A DNA stretch of 64,000 nt from Brevundimonas intermedia (GCF_027922165.1 NZ_BSFD01000002.1:478874-542873); one strand, 5' to 3'; positions 27,134 through 36,054 are shown, counted from the first letter of the stretch. Translations and numbers: made by a program. The notes: generated from the sequence alone by a model not told the origin.

Positions 27134-28742
27134 CGGCGGTCGCCGAGTAGCTGAAGTCCGTCAGCCGGACAGCGCCCGAACCCGCGCAATAGAGAGCAGG
27201 GCGCAGGCTCAGGAAACCGCCGAAGACATTGTGGTTGAGCCCTGAGACCTCCATCCGCGTGGGGTGCCGGATCCAGGTCGCCCCGTCATCGGTGGAGTAT
27301 CGGTAGGTGACGACATTGTCCTGGTTCTCGATCCGTAGCCGCATTCGGCGGGCTGAGACCGGCATGCGAGCCCAAGTCTGTTCCTCCGCATACTGGTATG
27401 ACTTGATCATATCACCGTCGAAACCCAGGCCGACGAAGGCCTTGTGATTATAGAAGAGCAACAGCCCGGCCTCGGCTTCGCCGGTCAGCTCCAGCCCGAT
27501 TTCGACCGCATAGGCGCGATCGCCGACCAGACAGACCAGGGGGGATGAATCCGCCGGAGACAGCCCGCGCCCTTGAAGGCGCAATCCGCCTTCAACACGG
27601 CTTATCCGCGCCGCATCGTCTGCGCCGGGCTGATGGAAGCTCCACTGCGTCCCCATGCGATCGCGGCTGAAATCGTCCGACAGGGCGACGCCGGCCGTAG
27701 AGGCCTCCCACACGCGAGGCTTCGGCAACGGACGCGACAGGTCGCCGCCCATCGCCTTGAACCAGCCGTCCGCCGTCCACTCGATCGGCTCCAGCAGGGT
27801 CTGGCGCCCCAGGGTGCGGAAGCCGTTCTCATAGCCGTGATAGACCATCCACCAATCGCCGGCCGGGCCTTCCACGAGCGTGGCGTGGCCCTTGGACCAC
27901 CAGGGTTCGTCAGTGGACAGGGTGCGGACCAGGGGATTGTGCGGACAATGCTCCCATGGGCCGTGCACCGACCGGGAACGGGCCGCGATGACCATATGGC
28001 CCGTAACCGGCCCCGCCGTGCCGCCGACGGCCGTGACGAGGTAGAACCAGTCGCCTCGCCTGAGCAGCTTGGGCCCCTCGGGCGCAAAATTCTCGGTCAC
28101 CCAGTCTTCCGGGTACATCCACGGACTGTAAGCGGGCTCAAGCTCGCCCGCCGTCGCGAGGCCGTCGTCGGTCAGTTGGATCTTGCGGATGCCGTTGACG
28201 AACAGATAGCGACGACCATCCTCGCCCACGATATGACCGGGGTCGATACAGCCGCGAACGCCCAGGTCTATCGGGTCGCTCCATGGACCGGCGATGTCGT
28301 CGGCCCAGATCACATAGATGGACCAGCCGTCGCCGGTCGGATTGGCCGGAATATAGATGAAATAGCGGTCGTCGTGCTTGGCCAGATCCACCGCCCAGAC
28401 GTCGCCCAGGTTCTTGGACAGCGCCGGTCCGACCGGGGCCCAGTTGACCAGATCCGTCGAGCGCCAGATCACCAGTCCCGGATAGGACAGGAAGGAGGAA
28501 AAGGTCATGTAATAGACCTCACCGTCCTTCAGGATCGTCGGGTCCGGATGGTCGCCGGCGACGATGGGATTCAGATAGGTCCCGTCGCCCAGGTCCGCCC
28601 GCCGCTGACCTTCGACCCCCTGCCCCCAGGCCGGCGTCTTCGGATTCGCGCTTTTCTCCGCCCTGGTCGCGCCCGCCGCGCCCAGCAACTGCAGGGTCGC
28701 GACAGCTCCGGTCACGCCGAACAAACGCCGCCGATCAATCAT
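27120..28742 (-). CDS. Glycoside hydrolase family 43 (beta-xylosidase/arabinofuranosidase-like)
   Basis: A 540-residue exported glycosidase. The N-terminus MIDRRRLFGVTGAVATLQLLG looks like a Tat signal. The five-bladed propeller of GH43 follows, with the catalytic base in GDHPDP (D67), the pKa modulator in CIDPG (D167) and the proton donor in APEGPKLL (E222). The C-terminal part (about 350-535) is a beta-sandwich as in xylosidases with an extra domain. A XylR-like operator lies just upstream, so a pentose-containing plant polysaccharide is the likely target. Confidence 0.9.
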   Translation of the reverse strand: MIDRRRLFGVTGAVATLQLLGAAGATRAEKSANPKTPAWGQGVEGQRRADLGDGTYLNPIVAGDHPDPTILKDGEVYYMTFSSFLSYPGLVIWRSTDLVNWAPVGPALSKNLGDVWAVDLAKHDDRYFIYIPANPTGDGWSIYVIWADDIAGPWSDPIDLGVRGCIDPGHIVGEDGRRYLFVNGIRKIQLTDDGLATAGELEPAYSPWMYPEDWVTENFAPEGPKLLRRGDWFYLVTAVGGTAGPVTGHMVIAARSRSVHGPWEHCPHNPLVRTLSTDEPWWSKGHATLVEGPAGDWWMVYHGYENGFRTLGRQTLLEPIEWTADGWFKAMGGDLSRPLPKPRVWEASTAGVALSDDFSRDRMGTQWSFHQPGADDAARISRVEGGLRLQGRGLSPADSSPLVCLVGDRAYAVEIGLELTGEAEAGLLLFYNHKAFVGLGFDGDMIKSYQYAEEQTWARMPVSARRMRLRIENQDNVVTYRYSTDDGATWIRHPTRMEVSGLNHNVFGGFLSLRPALYCAGSGAVRLTDFSYSATAVTAA

Positions 28743-28755
28743 GAGGCCCTCCGAA

Positions 28756-28769
28756 AGTTAGCGCTAACA
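28756..28769 (-). promoter_or_regulatory. XylR/LacI-type operator upstream of GH43 gene
   Basis: On the minus strand the site reads TGTTAGCGCTAACT, holding the perfect 12-bp palindrome GTTAGCGCTAAC (28757-28768). It closely matches the Caulobacter XylR operator, reported as TGTTAGCGCTACCA from memory. It lies 14 bases before the GH43 start, where a bound repressor would block transcription. Confidence 0.75.
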
Positions 28770-28856
28770 TTGCAGGTTCGAAAGCGAAGGGAAAGCGGCC
28801 GTAAGGCGTCGATCCCAAAATGTCGCAACGGATTGGCCGTCTACTCCGGCCGACAT

Positions 28857-29495
28857 TCACGCTGTACGGCTGGCCCTGGCGATGCCCGCCATGATGAGGG
28901 CGAAGGCGGCGGCGGGCCATAGGGCGGAGAGCCCCAGTCGCCCGAACGTCAGGGCGCCCAGGACGGCGCCCAACGTCAAACCGGCCCACAAGATCAGATA
29001 GGGACGATAGGCGGACCGGTCCGCGCCCTTCGCCGCGCCGGCTAGGGCCTGACCCAGCTTGACCAGGGTTCCGGTCATATAGGTCAGGCTGACCCCGACC
29101 TCTCCATTTCTCAGGAAGACCGAGTTCTCGGCGCCCATGGCCATAACCATCAGGCCGACGGCCGCAGGCGTCAGCCCCACGCCCGCCGCAGAAGCGGCGA
29201 GGGCCAACAGCAGGGCCTCGAACATCAGGACCCGGCTGCGCGAACGGACGTCCTCGCCGCCCGCGACCAGAGCGCCGAGAAACGAGCCCAGAACGAAAAG
29301 GGCCAAAATCGCCGCCAGATTTGCGGCCGCCAGCCAATGCCCTTCAGCGAGGTTGGCGGCCAAGCGTGTGGAGTTGCCGCTCATGAAGGAGACGAAGACG
29401 CCGCCGAGCTGCAGAAAGCCGAGGCTGTCTACGTATCCGGCCAACCCCGCCAGCAGCAGGGCCATCCACCGGTCGGACGGCGCCAGGGATCTCAA
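28857..29495 (-). CDS. YoaK/DUF1275 membrane protein
   Basis: A 212-residue inner-membrane protein with six hydrophobic segments. The DUF1275 signature is clear: LAGYVDSLGFLQLGGVFVSF followed by MSGNSTR, and the second-half motif SLTYMTGTLVKLGQAL. Function is unknown; transport is often suggested. The listed start is TTG 29495, seven bases after the GST stop; ATG 29465 is an alternative that would shorten the N-terminus by ten residues. Confidence 0.85.
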   Translation of the reverse strand: MRSLAPSDRWMALLLAGLAGYVDSLGFLQLGGVFVSFMSGNSTRLAANLAEGHWLAAANLAAILALFVLGSFLGALVAGGEDVRSRSRVLMFEALLLALAASAAGVGLTPAAVGLMVMAMGAENSVFLRNGEVGVSLTYMTGTLVKLGQALAGAAKGADRSAYRPYLILWAGLTLGAVLGALTFGRLGLSALWPAAAFALIMAGIARASRTA

Positions 29496-29501
29496 GGCCG
29501 C

Positions 29502-30122
29502 TCAGACCCCGGCCTTGGCCGCCGGGCGGGCCCGGCAGGCGTCGAACCAGCGGTGCAGGTTCTCAAACTCGGCGGGAGGCCGGTAGCGGACCATCCGCGC
29601 AAAGTCCAAACCCACCACGGCGACGATGTCGGCGATGGTGAACCGGTCCAGGGCGATGAACTCGCGCTCGGCCAGATGCCGGTCCAGGGTCTTCATGAAC
29701 CGCTCGGCCGAGACCCGGTTGTAGTCCGCCACCTGGGGAATCTGCACCGCCTCCAGAGCGGCCAGGGCCGGATGGGAGTGTCGGACGTTCAGCATGATCG
29801 GATTGGACAGATAGAACTCGCACCGCCGGGTCCACATCTCGACCACCGCCTGTTCCCGGGCGTCGCGGCCGAACAGGTTCGGCTCTGGATACAGGGCTTC
29901 CAGATAGCGGCCGATGGCCACGGACTCCGAAATCGTCGTGCCGTCATCCAGCTCCAGCGCCGGCAGATGCGGCACGCCGACCTTGTTCCGATATTCCGGC
30001 TTCTTGTGATCGCCGGTCAGGATGTCAATCTCGATCAGTTCGACATCCTCGACGCCCTTCTCGGCCATGACCCAACGGACCCGCCGCGGATTTGGCGCGC
30101 GGTGCGAGGTGTAGAGCTTCAT
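29502..30122 (-). CDS. Glutathione S-transferase
   Basis: A 206-residue GST. The thioredoxin-like N-terminal domain has MKLYTSHRAPNPRRVRWVMA, where S6 or a neighbour would activate glutathione, and the GSH-contacting loop VPHLPALELDDGTTISES. The helical C-terminal domain is complete. Its class and electrophile are not assignable. It lies between the NupC-type transporter and the DUF1275 gene on the same strand. Confidence 0.92.
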   Translation of the reverse strand: MKLYTSHRAPNPRRVRWVMAEKGVEDVELIEIDILTGDHKKPEYRNKVGVPHLPALELDDGTTISESVAIGRYLEALYPEPNLFGRDAREQAVVEMWTRRCEFYLSNPIMLNVRHSHPALAALEAVQIPQVADYNRVSAERFMKTLDRHLAEREFIALDRFTIADIVAVVGLDFARMVRYRPPAEFENLHRWFDACRARPAAKAGV

Positions 30123-30150
30123 GACGGCGTCTCCGTTGTTTTGGGAAACG

Positions 30151-31425
30151 CTACTGCCCGAACACCGCCGCTGGCAAGGCGCCGACGATGGCGGCGCTCA
30201 TCAGGGTGGCCATGAAGCCGGCGAACAGGGCCTTCCAGATCAGGCCCAGAACCTCGTGACGGCGCTCGGGCATCAGCACCGACAAACCGGTCACGGTGAT
30301 GCCGACCGAGCCGATATTGGCGAAGCCGCACAGGGCGTAGGTCATCAGCATGCGAGTGCGTTCGCTCATCGCCTCGGGCGGCAGCTTGCCCAGTTCGATG
30401 AAGGCCACGAACTCGGTCAGGGTCAGTTTGACGCCCAGCAGCCAGCCGCCCAGCGCCGCTTCGCGCGTCTCGACGCCGATCAACCAGGCCAGGGGGGTGA
30501 ACAGGACGCCCAGGATCCGTTCGACCGTCAGCGGCTCGCCAAAGACAACAAAGCCGCCCAGCATGATGTTGACCAGGGCCACCAGGGCCACAAAGACGAT
30601 CAGCACCGCCGAGATGTTCAACACCACCATCAGGCCGTCCGACGTGCCCTTGGAGATGGCGTCGATGCTGCTGTCGTACTTCAAGGCTGAGTCATAGCTG
30701 ATCGACTGGATGGCTTCCTTGTCCGGCTCGGGCACGATGATCCGCGCCAGCAACACCCCGGCCGGGGCCGAGACGATGGAGGCGACCAGGACGTGGCCGG
30801 CGGCGTTGGGCAGGCTCTGGGACAGGATGCTGGCGTAGGCGACCATGGTCGAACCGGCGACCGTCGCCAGGCCCACGGTCATCATCAGGAAGATTTCGGA
30901 CCGGCTCAGCTTGTCGAGATAGGCCTTGATGACGATGGGGCTCTCGATCGTGCCCAGGAATATATTGGCCGCCACCGCCAGGGCCGAGGCGCCGCCCAGG
31001 CCCATGGTGCGCTGGAACAGCACGCCGAAGCCGCGGATCAGCCATTTCAGGATCTTCCAGTGCCACAACAGAGCCGACAGGGCCGAGATGACCATGATCA
31101 ACGGCAGGACGTTGAAGGCGAACGTGAACAGGGCGCCCTCGTTCTGAACCGCATAGGGCTGATCGCCGCCGGCCAGATAGCCGAACACGAACCGCGTGCC
31201 CTGAGCCGTAGCGACCGCCAGGCCGTCGATGGCGCCCGTCACCGCCGCCAGCACCGAACGCGATCCCGGAATGGCGAACAGGGCCAGCACCAGCCCTGCC
31301 TGCACCGCGACCGCGCCGACGGCCAGTTTCCACGGGAAATCGCGGCGGTTCTCGGAGATGGCCCAGCACAGGGCGATGATGACGACCAGGCCGAACAGGC
31401 TCTGGAGGTTCAGCAGACTGAACAT
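30151..31425 (-). CDS. nupC: Concentrative nucleoside transporter, NupC family
   Basis: A 424-residue inner-membrane symporter (CNT family) that imports nucleosides with H+ or Na+. The conserved core FLGTIESPIVIKAYLDKLSR with the EAPxxI-type loop, and TMVAYASI, match the substrate- and ion-binding helices; the later segment AALGGWLLGVKLTLTEFVA is also typical. Ion preference is not readable. It may be transcribed with the GST gene 28 bases downstream. The 84 bases upstream to the DoxX gene hold nothing I can name. Confidence 0.92.
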   Translation of the reverse strand: MFSLLNLQSLFGLVVIIALCWAISENRRDFPWKLAVGAVAVQAGLVLALFAIPGSRSVLAAVTGAIDGLAVATAQGTRFVFGYLAGGDQPYAVQNEGALFTFAFNVLPLIMVISALSALLWHWKILKWLIRGFGVLFQRTMGLGGASALAVAANIFLGTIESPIVIKAYLDKLSRSEIFLMMTVGLATVAGSTMVAYASILSQSLPNAAGHVLVASIVSAPAGVLLARIIVPEPDKEAIQSISYDSALKYDSSIDAISKGTSDGLMVVLNISAVLIVFVALVALVNIMLGGFVVFGEPLTVERILGVLFTPLAWLIGVETREAALGGWLLGVKLTLTEFVAFIELGKLPPEAMSERTRMLMTYALCGFANIGSVGITVTGLSVLMPERRHEVLGLIWKALFAGFMATLMSAAIVGALPAAVFGQ

Positions 31426-31509
31426 GAAAAGGCTATCCCCTGCCCGGCCCGCGCCGGCTTCATCCGCTTCAAGGACAAAGTGACGCGGCTGACAAGGGGC
31501 GCGCGCGTA

Positions 31510-31938
31510 TCAGTCGATCTTCAGCACACGGTCCAGACTGATCACACCCGGTCCGCGCGCGATCAGATAGGCCAGCGGCCCGGCCCAAAGCAGGTGGACG
31601 GGCCAGCCGCCCGGCTCGACGAAGAACTGGATCACGAGGGTCATGAACAGCAGGCCCGCCGCCGCCGGCCGGGTCGCCAAACCCAGCACCAGCAGGATCG
31701 GCAGCAGATGCTCGGCATAGGTCGCCAGATGCGCCGCTAGGTCGGGCGGCAGCAGGGGCACGCGGTATTCGTCGGCGAACAGGTAGCGCGTCGAGGGCGT
31801 TATCGTCAGCAGCCCCTCGACCTTGGTCCGCCCCGACAGGAAGAAGGGCGTTGCGATCCCGAAGCGCAGCAGCAGGGCCAAGGCGGCCTCGGGCACGGCG
31901 GCGGTGATGCGGCGGTGAATATCGGCGATGAGGTTCAT
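31510..31938 (-). CDS. DoxX family membrane protein of bufferin operon
   Basis: A 142-residue DoxX-type protein with four hydrophobic helices and the family segment [20 protein letters not shown]. DoxX proteins often accompany DUF692/DUF2063 genes, probably acting in membrane redox chemistry. The ATG at 31938 lies 2 bases after the bufC stop; the longer open frame to 32094 lies within bufC and is rejected. Fourth and last gene of the operon. Confidence 0.88.
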   Translation of the reverse strand: MNLIADIHRRITAAVPEAALALLLRFGIATPFFLSGRTKVEGLLTITPSTRYLFADEYRVPLLPPDLAAHLATYAEHLLPILLVLGLATRPAAAGLLFMTLVIQFFVEPGGWPVHLLWAGPLAYLIARGPGVISLDRVLKID

Positions 31939-31940
31939 GG

Positions 31941-32699
31941 TCAGTCTTTCGGGATCGAGGATGATGTAAAAGCGCCGAGCGCGATGAGGCCGGCGAAAAG
32001 GGCGGACAGATCCAGACCGGGCGCGGCGGTCTGGGCTGCGGCCGCAGCGACGCCGAACGGCCGATTGAGGCGGCAGGCGTCCAAGAAGACCCATTCCGCG
32101 CGGCTCAATCGCCGCGCCTGCACCTCAGCGCCTGGCCGGTGCACCAGCAGGCCTTCCGCCTCAGCTCGCCATTCAAGAGACGCGTCCGGGGACGGATAGC
32201 GATGCGCCAGCCAGAGCGAGGGCGTGGTCCACTCGAACCAGAACAACTGAACCGACGGGTGCAGGTTGGCCGTCACGCCCGCCAGGGCAGGGCCGAGGGC
32301 GGCGGCCTCGCGCGCCTCGAACGGCGCTGCGTCCTTGGCCAGATGAGCTTGGGTCCAGGCCCGGTCCAACTGGGCGCAGGGCGCGAGATAGGTCATGTCC
32401 CGCGCTGGCTCGAAGCGGGCCAGCCAACCGGGGAAACCAACGCCGTAATCGACCAGCACCGGCGTATCGCCCGGCTGTTCTGCGACGAAGGCGGCGCAGG
32501 CGGCGCGGAACCAGTCTTCGCCGACCATCTGCAACACGGTGGGATAATTGGCCTCCAGGGCGTCGATCCGCGCCTTGATCGTCGTGTTGCGATAGACGGC
32601 CAGCGCCCCCAGCGTCCGGTCGCCCGGCTCCAGGTGCGGCCATAGAGACTCCAGCTCGCCGGTCAGCCCCCTGTCGAAAGCGGCGTGAAACTCCGTCAC
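31941..32699 (-). CDS. bufC: HvfC/BufC-type DUF2063 protein
   Basis: A 252-residue protein whose N-terminal DUF2063 domain is clear ([35 protein letters not shown]). In related systems this partner binds the DUF692 enzyme and presents the peptide substrate (RRE-like role). The start is a GTG that overlaps the bufB stop as GTGA. The C-terminal half resembles the second domain of the family. Confidence 0.9.
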   Translation of the reverse strand: MTEFHAAFDRGLTGELESLWPHLEPGDRTLGALAVYRNTTIKARIDALEANYPTVLQMVGEDWFRAACAAFVAEQPGDTPVLVDYGVGFPGWLARFEPARDMTYLAPCAQLDRAWTQAHLAKDAAPFEAREAAALGPALAGVTANLHPSVQLFWFEWTTPSLWLAHRYPSPDASLEWRAEAEGLLVHRPGAEVQARRLSRAEWVFLDACRLNRPFGVAAAAAQTAAPGLDLSALFAGLIALGAFTSSSIPKD

Positions 32700-33544
32700 G
32701 CCACGGCCTCCACGGCGTTCATCGCTGCGGCGGCGCGCGCCTGTTCGGCCAGAAGGACCGGGAATTGGGGAACATCGCCGTCGCGCTCGACCAGGGTCGG
32801 CCGGGGACCGATCCGCGCGATCAGACGATCATAATGCGTCCAGACGGTCTCGGAAACCGGGGCGTCGTGGCTGTCGATCAACAGGGCCTCGCCCCAGACT
32901 GGATCGGGGCAATGGCCCGCGAGATGGATTTCGCCAACCAGCTCGCCAGGCACGGCGTCCAGCCAGGCCTCGGCGGAGAAACCCATGTTCGAGGCGCTGA
33001 CATGGACGTTATTGACGTCGATCAGCAGGCCGCATCCTGTCCGCCGAGCCATCTCGACCAGAAACTCGACCTCGTCCCACTCATGGCCGGCCAGGGCAAG
33101 ATAGGCGGATGGGTTTTCGATCAGCAGCCGTCGCCCCAGGGCCTGTTGCGCCTCGTCGACATGGTCGCACACCAAGTTCAGCACCTCGCGGCTGCGCGGT
33201 ACAGGCAGAAGGTCGGGATGATAGACGCCGCCACGTCGTGACCAGGCCAGATGTTCGGACACCACAAAGGGTTCGAATCGGTCGATCAGGGCGCGGAACC
33301 GGGCCAGATGGTCGCGATCCGGGCGTTCATCTCCAGCCAGGGACAGGCCGACCCCGTGCAGAGAAAGCGGGCGACCGGCGCGCACCGTCTCCAGCCACGA
33401 CAGACGGGGTCCGCCCGCGACCATGTAGTTCTCGGGATGAACCTCGAACCACAGGCCGCGCTGGGCTCCGGCCGCCGGACAGGCCGCGGCCTCCGAATAA
33501 TGCTGGGGCTTCAGACCCAGTCCGGCGGTCGGAAGCGACGACAT
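32696..33544 (-). CDS. bufB: BufB-type DUF692 multinuclear iron oxidase (MNIO)
   Basis: A 282-residue TIM-barrel enzyme of the DUF692/MNIO family. Members use a di- or tri-iron centre to modify cysteines of a precursor peptide, producing thiooxazole-type metal-chelating groups. Family features include GLWFEVHPENYMVAGGP, PLSLHGVGLSLAG, VSEHLAWS, IENPSAY and LIDVNNVHVSA, which supply histidine, aspartate and glutamate ligands. The start at 33544 shares one base with the bufA stop (TGATG), so enzyme and substrate are translationally coupled. The frame open to 33724 is an overlap artefact. Confidence 0.93.
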   Translation of the reverse strand: MSSLPTAGLGLKPQHYSEAAACPAAGAQRGLWFEVHPENYMVAGGPRLSWLETVRAGRPLSLHGVGLSLAGDERPDRDHLARFRALIDRFEPFVVSEHLAWSRRGGVYHPDLLPVPRSREVLNLVCDHVDEAQQALGRRLLIENPSAYLALAGHEWDEVEFLVEMARRTGCGLLIDVNNVHVSASNMGFSAEAWLDAVPGELVGEIHLAGHCPDPVWGEALLIDSHDAPVSETVWTHYDRLIARIGPRPTLVERDGDVPQFPVLLAEQARAAAAMNAVEAVA

Positions 33545-33837
33545 CAGCGGTTCGCGATCGGGGTCAGCGAACCATTGCCCTTGGGCGTCTGAATCGAGAC
33601 GCAGGTGCCCTTCGCGACCAGTTTCCAGGCATTGCCCTGATAGTCGCGCACCGAGGTGCCGGCGCAGGTGGTGCCGGGGCCGGCGGCGCAGTCGTTCTTG
33701 CCCGCCTTGGCCACGCCATAGCATTTTTCCATGGCGGCTTCCTGCTGCGCGGTGGGGTGGTTCTGCGCAGCGGCGGCATTGGCGCCGAGGGCCAGCAGAG
33801 CGCCGGCGCCGACCAGGATCTTGGTGGAGATGTTCAT
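33544..33837 (-). CDS. bufA: Bufferin precursor, DUF2282 family
   Basis: A 97-residue exported peptide. [20 protein letters not shown] is a signal peptide ending near AAAAQ. The mature part carries the four conserved cysteines of the family: C39 ([14 protein letters not shown]), C50, C58 (TTCAG) and C79 (AKGTC). In characterised bufferins these are modified by the MNIO enzyme, and the product binds copper in the periplasm and protects against excess metal. First gene of bufA-bufB-bufC-doxX, with an ECF-type promoter upstream. Confidence 0.93.
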   Translation of the reverse strand: MNISTKILVGAGALLALGANAAAAQNHPTAQQEAAMEKCYGVAKAGKNDCAAGPGTTCAGTSVRDYQGNAWKLVAKGTCVSIQTPKGNGSLTPIANR

Positions 33838-33892
33838 GGGATCGCTTCCTGTGTGACAGCCGTCCAGGGCGGACCAGCTTGACAGGAAGGGT

Positions 33893-33918
33893 TTCGGTCG
33901 CGCCGCGGCCAAGGTTAC
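33893..33918 (-). promoter_or_regulatory. SigF-type ECF promoter for bufA operon
   Basis: On the minus strand GTAACC (33918-33913), 16 bases, then CGAA (33896-33893). The same motif with the same spacing lies in front of the divergent sigma factor gene. It agrees with my recollection of the Caulobacter SigF promoter (GTAACC and CGAA). The bufA start is 56 bases downstream. Confidence 0.78.
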
Positions 33919-33963
33919 GCCGACGAGCCGAAAAAGAATTCGTCGCCGATCTGCACCAGCCAT

Positions 33964-33990
33964 GTAACCTTCGCCGCGTCCGGCGCGAAT
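33964..33990 (+). promoter_or_regulatory. SigF-type autoregulatory promoter of sigma gene
   Basis: GTAACC (33964-33969), 16 bases, then CGAAT (33986-33990). It matches the bufA-side promoter in both elements and in spacing. The -10 element overlaps ATG 33989, so transcription would begin after that codon; this bears on the choice of the sigma gene start. Confidence 0.72.
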
Positions 33991-34000
33991 GGGATGCTGC

Positions 34001-34543
34001 GTGGTCGACAAGGAAGCCGAGCTCAAACGTCTGATGTTACGGGGTCTCGACGGCGACCCCGTGGCCTGGCGCGCCCTGCTGTCCGAGATGCGCGGCGCCC
34101 TGACCCCCTTTTTCAAACGTCGCCTGATCGGCTGCGAAGCCGATGCGGAGGATCTCGTGCAGGACTGCCTGATCGCCATTCACGCCAAGCGCGCGACCTA
34201 TGACCGGTCGCTGCCGTTCACGGCCTGGGCCTATGCGATCGCGCGATACAAGCTGATCGACCATTTTCGCCGTCAGGGTCGTCGTCACGACGTACCGTTA
34301 GAGGAGGCCTCCGTACTGCTGGCCGAACATACCGTCGAGGACGGCGTCGTCCGCCGCGACCTGAAGAAGGTCCTGTCCATTCTGCCACTGCGCCAGCGCC
34401 GCCTCATCGAGGATGTGCGGGTCGGCGGATTCAGCCTGGCCGAAGCCGCACAGCGCAACGGCTTTACCGAGGGCGCGGCCAAGGTCAGCGTCCACCGCTC
34501 CATGAAGACGCTGGTCGCCAGCGTGAACCCCAATGAAGACTGA
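34001..34543 (+). CDS. sigF: ECF RNA polymerase sigma factor (SigF-like)
   Basis: About 180 residues. Region 2 is seen in [20 protein letters not shown] and [20 protein letters not shown]; region 4 in [20 protein letters not shown] followed by a helix-turn-helix ([20 protein letters not shown]). The next gene encodes an NrsF-type anti-sigma factor, the pairing known for Caulobacter SigF, which responds to chromate/cadmium-type stress. The frame has an ATG at 33989 inside the presumed -10 element; GTG 34001 is therefore preferred, close to a leaderless start. ATG 34034 is a further alternative. Confidence 0.9.
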   Translation: MVDKEAELKRLMLRGLDGDPVAWRALLSEMRGALTPFFKRRLIGCEADAEDLVQDCLIAIHAKRATYDRSLPFTAWAYAIARYKLIDHFRRQGRRHDVPLEEASVLLAEHTVEDGVVRRDLKKVLSILPLRQRRLIEDVRVGGFSLAEAAQRNGFTEGAAKVSVHRSMKTLVASVNPNED

Positions 34544-35168
34544 CGACCTGATCGACGCCCTGGCCGCCGGACTGGAACCGGCCAAGCCCGCGCGGCCAAG
34601 CCCCGACCTACTGATCGCCGCCGCCTTGACGGCCGGGGCGACCGTGGCCCTGCTGTTGGGCGTGCGACCGGATCTGGCCCAGGCGCTGCAGGGGCCGATC
34701 CCGTGGATGAAGGGGCTCTATACCGCCACCCTGACGGGAACCGGGATCTGGCTGGCGACACGGCTGGGGCGGCCCGGCGTCGATCCACGCCCGGCGGCCT
34801 TCGCCATGCTCGCCGTCGTGGCGGCGGTGGTGCTGTGGGGCGTGATCGAGATGAGCCTGACCCCGCCGGAGCGGCGAATGGCCGACTGGCTTGGAGGGAC
34901 TTGGACCGTCTGCGGCCGCAACATCGTGCTGGTCTCGGCCTTCGCCGCGCCGCTGGTCTTCTTGTCGGCGCGACGGCTGGCGCCGACACGGCCGACGACG
35001 GCCGGTCTGGCGCTGGGTCTGGCGACGGGCGGCCTCGCCGCCGCCGCCTACGGCCTGCTGCACTGTGGCGAGGCGACCGCCGCCTTCGTCGCCACCTGGT
35101 ATACGCTGGGCGTCGCGGCCGCCGGCCTGATCGGCGCCGCCGTCGGCCGCTTCGCCCTGCGTTGGTGA
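34533..35168 (+). CDS. nrsF: NrsF anti-sigma factor (DUF1109)
   Basis: A 211-residue inner-membrane protein with six hydrophobic segments, family DUF1109/NrsF. It should hold the sigma factor at the membrane through its short cytosolic N-terminus ([20 protein letters not shown]). The two cysteines thought to sense oxidant or metal stress are present: C127 (TWTVCGRN) and C178 (LLHCGE), both near the periplasmic side. Overlaps the sigma gene by 11 bases. Downstream it converges on ilvE with 7 bases between stops, and a GC-rich stem (35169-35175 with 35184-35190) there may slow transcription from either side. Confidence 0.9.
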   Translation: MKTDDLIDALAAGLEPAKPARPSPDLLIAAALTAGATVALLLGVRPDLAQALQGPIPWMKGLYTATLTGTGIWLATRLGRPGVDPRPAAFAMLAVVAAVVLWGVIEMSLTPPERRMADWLGGTWTVCGRNIVLVSAFAAPLVFLSARRLAPTRPTTAGLALGLATGGLAAAAYGLLHCGEATAAFVATWYTLGVAAAGLIGAAVGRFALRW

Positions 35169-35175
35169 CGCCGCC

Positions 35176-36054
35176 TTAGGCTTGGCGGCGCACCAGCCTG
35201 CCGTAGGTCTCCATCAGGTCCAGCGACAGGGCGCCGGGGGTGAAGCGATAGTCGCCCACCTCCGCCACCGGCGTCACCTCGACGGCGGTGCCGGTCAGGA
35301 AGCACTCCGAAAAGTCCGACAGTTCTTCCGGCAGGATGTCGCGCACCACGACCTCGATCCCCTTAGCCTTGGCGATCTCGATCACCGTCTGGCGGGTGAT
35401 GCCGTCCAGGATGTGCTCGACCTTGGGCGTGTGCAGCACCCCGTCTTTAACGAAGAAGACGTTGGCGCCGGTCGCCTCGGCCACATAGCCGCGCCAGTCC
35501 AGCATCAGGGCGTCGGCGAAGCCGTTCCGCTCGGCCGTGTTCTTGGACATGGTGCAGATCATGTAGAGACCGGCCGCCTTGGCCGTCGTCGGCGCGGTCG
35601 CCGGATCGGGACGACGCCACTTGGACCATTGCAGACGCAGGCCGCGCGCCTTGACCTCGGGGTCGAAATAGCTGGGCCAGTCCCACACGGCGACCGCCAG
35701 GTGCACCTTGTTGTTCAGGGCCGAGACGCTGGTCTGTTCCGGGCCCAAATAGGCGACCGGACGCACGTAACAGTCGGTCAGACCGTTTTTGGCGCAGGTT
35801 TCGTTACAGATGGCGTCGATTTCAGCGACGCTGTAAGGTATCTCGAAATCGAGCAGGTTCGCGGACCGCTTCAGGCGCTCCGAATGCGGCGTCAGCTTGA
35901 AGATTTCGCCGCCGTACATACGCTCACCTTCGAATACCGACGAGCCGTAGTGGAGGGCATGGGTCAGAATATGCGTCTTCGTTTCCCGCCAGGGCACGAA
36001 TTCGCCGTCCATCCAGATCCAACCATCACGATCGTCGAAAGGAACCAAGGCCAT
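35176..36054 (-). CDS. ilvE: Branched-chain amino acid aminotransferase
   Basis: A 292-residue fold-type IV PLP enzyme that transaminates leucine, isoleucine and valine with 2-oxoglutarate. The PLP lysine is in TTAKAAGLYM, and the cofactor-phosphate region is DGITRQTVIEIAKAKGI; YGSSVFEGERMY is the N-terminal substrate loop. The length is standard. It is divergent from the OmpR-type regulator, 82 bases apart. Confidence 0.95.
   Translation of the reverse strand: MALVPFDDRDGWIWMDGEFVPWRETKTHILTHALHYGSSVFEGERMYGGEIFKLTPHSERLKRSANLLDFEIPYSVAEIDAICNETCAKNGLTDCYVRPVAYLGPEQTSVSALNNKVHLAVAVWDWPSYFDPEVKARGLRLQWSKWRRPDPATAPTTAKAAGLYMICTMSKNTAERNGFADALMLDWRGYVAEATGANVFFVKDGVLHTPKVEHILDGITRQTVIEIAKAKGIEVVVRDILPEELSDFSECFLTGTAVEVTPVAEVGDYRFTPGALSLDLMETYGRLVRRQA

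Noticed and set aside
33989-33991. ATG 33989 as the sigma factor start
   Set aside because: It overlaps the -10 element of the GTAACC-N16-CGAAT promoter; kept only as an alternative in the gene entry.
35169-35190. Hairpin between nrsF and ilvE as a terminator
   Set aside because: Only a 7-bp stem with an 8-base loop, no T-tract, and it overlaps the ilvE stop codon.
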